Under the pieces are notes generated by a model, which was not told the origin of the DNA, did no database searches, and was given only the letters and a program-made list of their open reading frames with translations. From the NCBI GenBank assembly GCA_014281115.1, contig JACONQ010000002.1, positions 1,736,001 through 1,800,000 on the forward strand: DNA of 64,000 nt, given 5' to 3'. The translations under genes and the position numbers were made by a program. This DNA comes from Laburnicola sp. R22_1. Lineage: Eukaryota > Ascomycota > Dothideomycetes > Pleosporales > Didymosphaeriaceae. Positions within the stretch are counted from its first letter, which is position 1; each line of letters opens with the position of its first letter. Shown here piece after piece: positions 57,931 to 64,000 of this stretch.

Positions 57931-60900
57931 ATGTCGCTGTCAACGCTCCGCGACTCAACGATTGTGTTAACCGATTACACTAATTATACACCATGGCTGC
58001 TGCAGCTAAAAGCGCGATGCGAGCCAATGGATATATGGCCCATTATTAGTCCAGATGGAGCCAAACTCCCACGCGAAAAGCCGACACCGCCGTCGCCGCC
58101 AGAAATAGCGAGTTACTAGTCGATTATCCGCGTAAACAACCGACGATCAACAAAACCCTCCAACACGCCTATTAGAGCTATCAAATTTAGGCCTTAAGGC
58201 ATATAAGAAGGACATTGAGTTCTACAAGATACAGCTTAAGGACTACAAGATTAAGAACAAGAAATACCAAGAGGAGAGAACAAGTCTTAAGAAAGTGGTT
58301 ATCTATATCCAATTAACTGTGTCGCAACACCTGCAACGTAACTGCTGTAAGCCTAGAGAGCAGATCTGGTAATGGATCAAATCTCTAACGCAGACAGTAG
58401 GCGTTAATAAGGAAGACAAGCGGGATAGGACGAGAGCGCGATACCTATAGGCTCTTAAGCCGATGAGACAACCCTCAAACTGGGATACCTAGCTAATTGA
58501 GTATGATTAGGCAGCTATAGAAGTAGAGACAAACAATGTCGCCAAAGTACAATCAATCCATAATACTATAAAGGACTTCCTAACTGCGATTATGAAGGCT
58601 GCCCCCACCTAGGGCGTGTCCTTTCAAGAAACTGGACGCTAAGACGCAGATATAACAAGGAAGGAGATAATAAAACGCTTCCAAGAACATATGGCAATAC
58701 TCTACCTAATTAAGGGCAAATAGCATAGGGGCGCCTTTGCTGCTAGTAAGCCATCTCTTGCTGCTAGTAGTGCATCTACCCTGGGCACTAATAGGGACGC
58801 CTCTCACGCTGCTAAAGACGCGCCATCTTCCACGAATAACCAACGTGGACAGGGGAGACCTTAACAAAAACAATCCTTTGGTTAAAGTACTATATCCAAG
58901 CAGTCCTTAATAGAGGATACAACAGTAGTTAAAGGCAGAAAATGCCTTACTTGTGGACAAAGGCATAGTCTAAAAGACTGCTTCTACGCATATCCGGAAT
59001 ATGCACTAGAGTGGTTCAGGCCATAACCTGGCTTTACAGACATGGTACAATACAGGATTAGAAATAATTCAGATCTACAAGAGGAGATGAGGAAGGTAAA
59101 GAGACTAAGGTCTCAAACCCCACGAATTAAGAATTCACATACCCCTACTCCTAAGATCAATGATAATTGACTAGATGGACGGAAAATTTCCACTATCTGA
59201 GCCAGCTTTAATGCGGCATTATATTAATCCGATTCTACGAGCTACCCACTACGATACTCCTCGATCCTTGATTTAGGCACCACCTGCCACATCGCGAACG
59301 ACCTTAATTAATTTGTCTTATTTCGCCCTCTATTGCCTGGAGACTTTATATGGGCTGGAAATACACAAATATAGGTTAAAGGATATGGCACGGTTCACCT
59401 TGAACTAAAGGGCCCAGCTGGACGGCGGATACTACGCCTTAATAATGTGGCCTATTGCCTAGATCTTCTATGCAACCTAGTGTCTTTCAGAATACTATGG
59501 CGTTAAGGGCTATAGTGGGATACTAAATCAGAACCCACAAGCCTAAAGCGAGCAGACAACACAGTTATTGCTAAGCTGCAAGAGCTCTACAACTAATAGG
59601 TTCTAGAATACTAACTAGAACTAATAGAACAGGCAACCTTCCACACCCACAGGATTACCTCACACACCAAGAGATCCCCGCAAAAGGCAGACGCACTGCG
59701 ATGGCATAAGCGACTAGGGCATCCAGGCCCTAGTGCTCTCAAGCACCTAGTGCAGCAATCTGAGGGGGTGCGGATCAAAGGCATCACTACAGTACAGTGC
59801 GACGCCTGCGGACGAGCCAAATCTAAGAGGTTAATCCGCCGAACACCACAACTAATTAATAAAGGACTAGGAGAACGAGTCGCAATAGACTTCTACAGCT
59901 ACGAAGATGGCAGCTCAACAAAAGAGAAGAGCCAAATACTAATTACCAATCAATACTTAGGACTAATGTGGGATTTCTACTTCAAGGACAATCGCACAGC
60001 TCGATCTATTATCTAAACTTTGGCCACTTTTACAAAGTTTATAAAGAACCAATTTAACCTTACAGTTAAGGTAATTAAAGCGGACAACGAAATATTCACA
60101 GTTAAACAAGAAGTTAATTAATAGTGCACAGCCCAGGGGATTACAATTGAGCCTTTAGCACCTAACACACAAGCACAGAATGGGAAAGCTAAACGCTTAG
60201 GGGGTGTAATAAAAGACAAAGCCCAGGCAATGCGACTTAATGCCAACCTACCATGGGATATATGGCCAGAGATCACCTAGTCAGCTGTCTACCTCTATAA
60301 TCGAACGCCAAACTATGCGAATCACTAGAGAACACTATACGAAGTCTTCTTTACAACAGTGGCCTTCTAGAATGGAGTAGTTACAGCACTACAAAAGCCA
60401 AATTAAACCTATCTTAAGGCATATGGGTGCAAAGCTTTTGCAATAACAGATAATACCCACTATGGCAAGAGCAGGCTACAACATCTTAACCTAAAGGCGT
60501 GGATTAGATATCTAGTAGGATACCGATCCTCTAACATCTTTCGGATATGGATACCCTCGCTTAGGAAAGTAATTAGCACCTAGGACATAATATTTAACGA
60601 AGACAGTATCTTTAGCGGAAAGACAGAGGACTTTATAGATAACCTTATATACAATACCCTTAAAGAGATTGCCGCATAGGTCCAATTGGTTGAACTACTG
60701 TCTACAGCTAAACTAGCTAAACCAGAGACAGAGTTGTTCTATAAAGATAAGACGATTTGAGACAACCCGCAGGATGAAGACTAGCCTGGATATCGACAAG
60801 ATAGGAAAGTGGACTATACTTATCCTACTCCGCCAATCACACCACTACCAGTGACACTCCTTGCACAATCACCAGTAGAGGAAGACAAAGGAAAAGACCA

Positions 60901-62690
60901 CTAACCCTTATCATTAACAACATGCGTATAGGCTGCAGCATTCATAGCTAGCACCAAAGCGGGAAACGCAGGGAACTTCAATAGGAAAACATTAGATAAG
61001 GCGCAGTTGAAAAGATTGCTCTCTAAAGAATTAAAGCTACATAGGAGCCAGTTGCCTATGCCACCTTCCCAACACAATAAGCTTAAAGAACATCCACTGT
61101 GCGATATGTTCAAGGAAGCTAAGAAACAGCACCTGAATAGTCACCAGAATATAAGATCCTGGACCGAGATACCAGCTAAAACAATCAAGCTGACTGGAGA
61201 ACAGATCCTCAACTGTATATAGGTATACACCTACAAGTTTAATAAACATTACTAACTTAAGAAGTGCAAAGCACGCCTCGTCGTTCGTAGCAATTAACAG
61301 AGAAATATCACGTCACAAGATACATACGCAGCAACATTGGCCGGACAATCATTTCGCATGCTTATGGCGATTGCGGCGCGATTCGACCTAGAGCTCCTTC
61401 AATACGACGTTACGAATGCCTTTGTTCACGCGAAGATCGACCAAGATATATACATAAGGATGCCACGAGGCTATAATAAACCTAGGACAATCCTAAAGCT
61501 TAACAAGGCGCTATACGGACTCTGGATCTCACCACTACTCTGGCAGAGAGAGTTTACTTCAACACTACGAGGCTTAGGCCTTATTAGCATACCCTATAAA
61601 CCTTGCTGTATGATTAAACAAGGCGTAATCATCTTCTTCTACGTAGATAATATTATCATTGCCTATAAACAGGAGAACAAACCCCAGGCTGAGCTAGTTA
61701 TTAAGCAGCTACAAGAAAAGTACACCCTTACAGAAGGAAAAGATCTCCAATGGTTCCTAGGGGTTGAGATTCTTAGGAACCGCCTGCAACAAAAGATCTG
61801 GCTCTCACAAGCGTTATATGTTAATAAGATCGCCAGGCTAGTCGATAACTAAAGCCTTAGGCATGATACCCTAATAAGTAGCATTAAGCTTACTCTATAA
61901 TTAGGCTTCGTAGTCTATCCAAGATTAACAGATACTAACGCAAGGTTGGATTGATTCTATTCGCCGCAGTTACCACCTGGCCGGACACTACTTTCGCGTC
62001 CTCCTAATTAGCACGATTTCTTACCAACCCTGGCAGCCAACATTAAGATGCCGCCAATCGAGTCCTACTATACCTCCAAGAAACACACACAAGGGCGTTA
62101 CAGCTAGGTGGAGAAGATAGTTTTAAGGTAGCAAGCGATGCCTTGTTTACGGACAATACACTAGACTAAAAGAGTTCTTAAGGATATATTATTAAACTGT
62201 TTGGTGGGCTAATTATGTGGAAAGCAAGCAAGCAAGATACTGTCACTACATCCACCACTAAAGCCGAGCTACTAGCCCTATTATAGGTAGCTAAGGAGGC
62301 ACTGTTTACATTACACCTGCTTAATAAGCTCTAGGTCAAGCTCGCGGATCAAACGATTACTATCAAATGCGACAACCAGCAGACAATACAGCTTGTCGCT
62401 AAGGAGACTACGCAGCTTAATACTAAACTCTGCCATGTGGATATTTATAACCATTAGTTAAGGCAAGAGGTAGCGTAAGGAAGGATCAGGGTCACCTACA
62501 CTTAGTTGAACGAAATAATAGCTAATGGGCTCACAAAGGCCCTTTCTATCAACAAATAGAGCAAGTTTCTAAATTAACTAGGACTTGTTAATATAGCAGA
62601 GGATCTTAACAGAAAGGAGGTACAAATTAACGAGCTAGAACAAAGGATAGAGGCTATTACTCTAGAATAAAGGACGGCTACAAGGGGTCC
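57931..62690 (+). pseudogene. Degenerate Copia Gag-Pol (family 2b)
   Basis: Starts MSLSTLRDSTIVLTDYTNYT (Copia Gag) at 57931, with the first stop at 58117. Later pieces are a zinc-knuckle-like CLTCGQRHSLKDC near 58950, GAG-pre-integrase at 59700-59830 (CDACGRAKSKRLIRRTP), an integrase piece (GLGERVAIDFYSYEDGSSTK, PNTQAQNGKAKRLGGV), a reverse transcriptase frame at 61337-61852 (LLQYDVTNAFVHAKIDQDIY, LNKALYGL, FFYVDN) and RNase H remnants to about 62560. The RT box reads YVDN instead of YVDD, a single G-to-A change consistent with RIP. Confidence 0.9.
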
Positions 62691-62721
62691 AGCTTAAGGA
62701 TAAGCCTAAGCTAAGGGGGTG

Positions 62722-62884
62722 TGTCAGATTAGAGCCGTGTTGCCGAACAAGGGCACGTGGTCGGCTCCACCCTCTAAATTAGACCTCGAGCCAACAAGTC
62801 ACAGAACACACAATACAACTGTTTATCCATCTTATCTATTAGACCCCCCATCTTAATGAGCTTAAATAGTGCTCAAATCTAACA
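62722..62884 (+). repeat. 3' LTR of Copia family 2b (163 bp)
   Basis: Preceded by the purine tract aagctaagggggtg and followed by ccttt. Five CA-to-TA changes and one TG-to-TA change separate it from the 5' LTR. Confidence 0.94.
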
Positions 62885-62889
62885 CCTTT

Positions 62890-64000
62890 ATACTATATCT
62901 GTACTTTAGTACCTTAATTCTATTCTTAATATAGGTCCTTCTATTATTACTACATCAGAAAAGTTTTTTCTAGAGAGGCTGCTTAACCGTGCACAGACGT
63001 GCGCAGACGTGCGCATACTTGCACATTTTTGCACAAGCAATTTGCTAGCACAAAAATGCTTAGAGATGCGTAGACATACGCAGACTTACGCAGATGTGCA
63101 CAAATAGTTTAAATAAGTAATTTTTTTAAAGCTTTATAACTTTTTTACTAGTAAAGCTATAATTTTAATTCTTTAATAGATTTATAGAGAAAATACTAGT
63201 CTTTAATTATTTAATTTAAAAATACCATTTTTATTACGTAATTAGTTAGTAATTAATAAAAAACGCTTTATTTTCCTAGTTATTATATATATTATGTAAT
63301 ATTATTATATAAATATATAGTACTAATACAATAGTATATAAAATATTAAAAAAGTTTTCATAAAAATAAAGTAGTTAAAAAGTTATTAAAGTTTATACTT
63401 TTTAAAATAGTGTTCTTTGCTAAGCCACTAATTTTCGCCTAATCTAATTCTTTTAAATAATTATAAAACTATATTATTTCTATTATTAAACCTACAAAAT
63501 CTAGAATTTAGAGTTAGGTAAAAGTTCTATATAATAAGCTAGCAATTAGTACTATTATATTAACTAGTAATTACTATCTAGTAAGAGACTTTAACTTTAT
63601 ACTTTAAGAAATCTTTTTTAAAAGCTTACTAAGCAGCTTACTAAGCTTTTTAAATTCTAGCTAATTAAAGAGCTTTATTTGCTAATTAATTAGTATTATT
63701 TTAATAGTATAGGTGCTATAGATATCTTAGGTACTCTAGGTGCCCTAGGTGTACTAGTAGTATAGGTGTATATTTTTAGGTAATTTTGCCTATACGTACG
63801 CTAAAAAAAAATAGTATTATAGGTGCGCTTAGAGTGCTTTTAGTGTGTAGGTATATATAGAGTTGTCTAGATACTATAGGTGCGCACGTACACTTAAAAA
63901 AAATTCTAATATATTACTAAAGTAGTTAGCTTTTATATAAGAACGCGCAATAGCTATAATTAACTTAGAAAGCTTTTTCTTAAATTATAGAAATACTAGA
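62890..64000. other. AT-rich terminal stretch with short repeats
   Basis: No gene. At about 62985-63110 lies a cluster of (g)tgcgcagac-like repeats with CA kept (gtgcacagacgtgcgcagac). At about 63715-63880 are repeated (c)taggtg units. The rest is AT-rich. Confidence 0.55.

Larger units (their letters stand above)
57727..62884 (+). mobile_element. Degenerate Copia retrotransposon, family 2b (5,158 bp)
   Basis: LTRs of 163 bp (57727-57889 and 62722-62884) start TGTCAGATT. The 5' copy ends AATCTGACA, forming a 9-bp terminal inverted repeat. The target duplicate ccttt is perfect (57722-57726 and 62885-62889). The same sequence after the LTR (attaagagtct) and the same layout as 20629-27913 place the two in one lineage with diverged LTRs. 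It is less decayed than that element but has many stops. Confidence 0.95.

Noticed and set aside
63000..63110. GTGCGCAGAC repeats considered as a regulatory array
   Set aside because: They are few and irregular, with no gene nearby; recorded only as short repeats.

Overview
The window reads as nuclear DNA of a filamentous ascomycete, probably Pezizomycotina and perhaps Dothideomycetes (the class is inference). Evidence: introns of about 46-99 bp with GT...AG ends and CTAAC/CTGAT branch sites, fungal gene families, Copia, Gypsy and pogo/Fot1 transposable elements, and C-to-T decay in the CA-to-TA / TG-to-TA context typical of repeat-induced point mutation (RIP).

Gene-bearing part, 1-20,350. 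A GMC oxidoreductase gene (5' end outside the window) is split by an almost pristine Copia retrotransposon (1160-7093; LTRs of 206 and 205 bp, TSD aaaag, one 1,750-codon open frame). A convergent, apparently intact nine-exon flavocytochrome b2-like alpha-hydroxyacid dehydrogenase follows on the minus strand (7965-9899). Then come a DUF3605-type gene with a frameshift in a run of nine G (10886-11523), a pogo/Fot1 element with perfect 48-bp terminal inverted repeats (11783-13910), a 107-bp retroposon-like repeat with a 12-bp TSD, and an intronless 787-residue fusion of a Gfo/Idh/MocA sugar dehydrogenase with a DegT/DnrJ/EryC1/StrS aminotransferase (15164-17527). The fusion resembles the bacterial WlbA/WbpB + WlbE/WbpE pair and is the most interesting host gene. 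A CorA-like membrane protein gene on the minus strand (about 18101-20084) closes this part.

AT-rich part, about 20,350-56,350. This is a nested, RIP-degraded transposon block. A Copia element (20629-27913) holds a pogo-like element (24411-26198). Two copies of a roughly 1.1-kb element lie in inverted orientation: 29064-30154 is little mutated, while the other begins at 30561 and is RIP-degraded. The second copy is split by a Gypsy element (31602-48477), which itself contains a pogo-like element (33220-35009), a 694-bp foldback element that escaped RIP (35461-36154), a GC-rich solo-LTR-like island (about 40225-40366) and a 1,871-bp pogo-like element (41216-43086). Two further copies of that last family lie at 50655-52525 and 54231-56091.

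Right end. A roughly 1-kb GC-balanced island (about 56,350-57,420) keeps the C-terminal remnant of an AMP-binding (NRPS-like) enzyme. A second Copia element (57727-62884) with 163-bp LTRs follows, then AT-rich DNA to the end.

Part of the host complement is being destroyed by insertion, frameshift and RIP. The flavocytochrome b2-like gene and the dehydrogenase-aminotransferase fusion appear intact.
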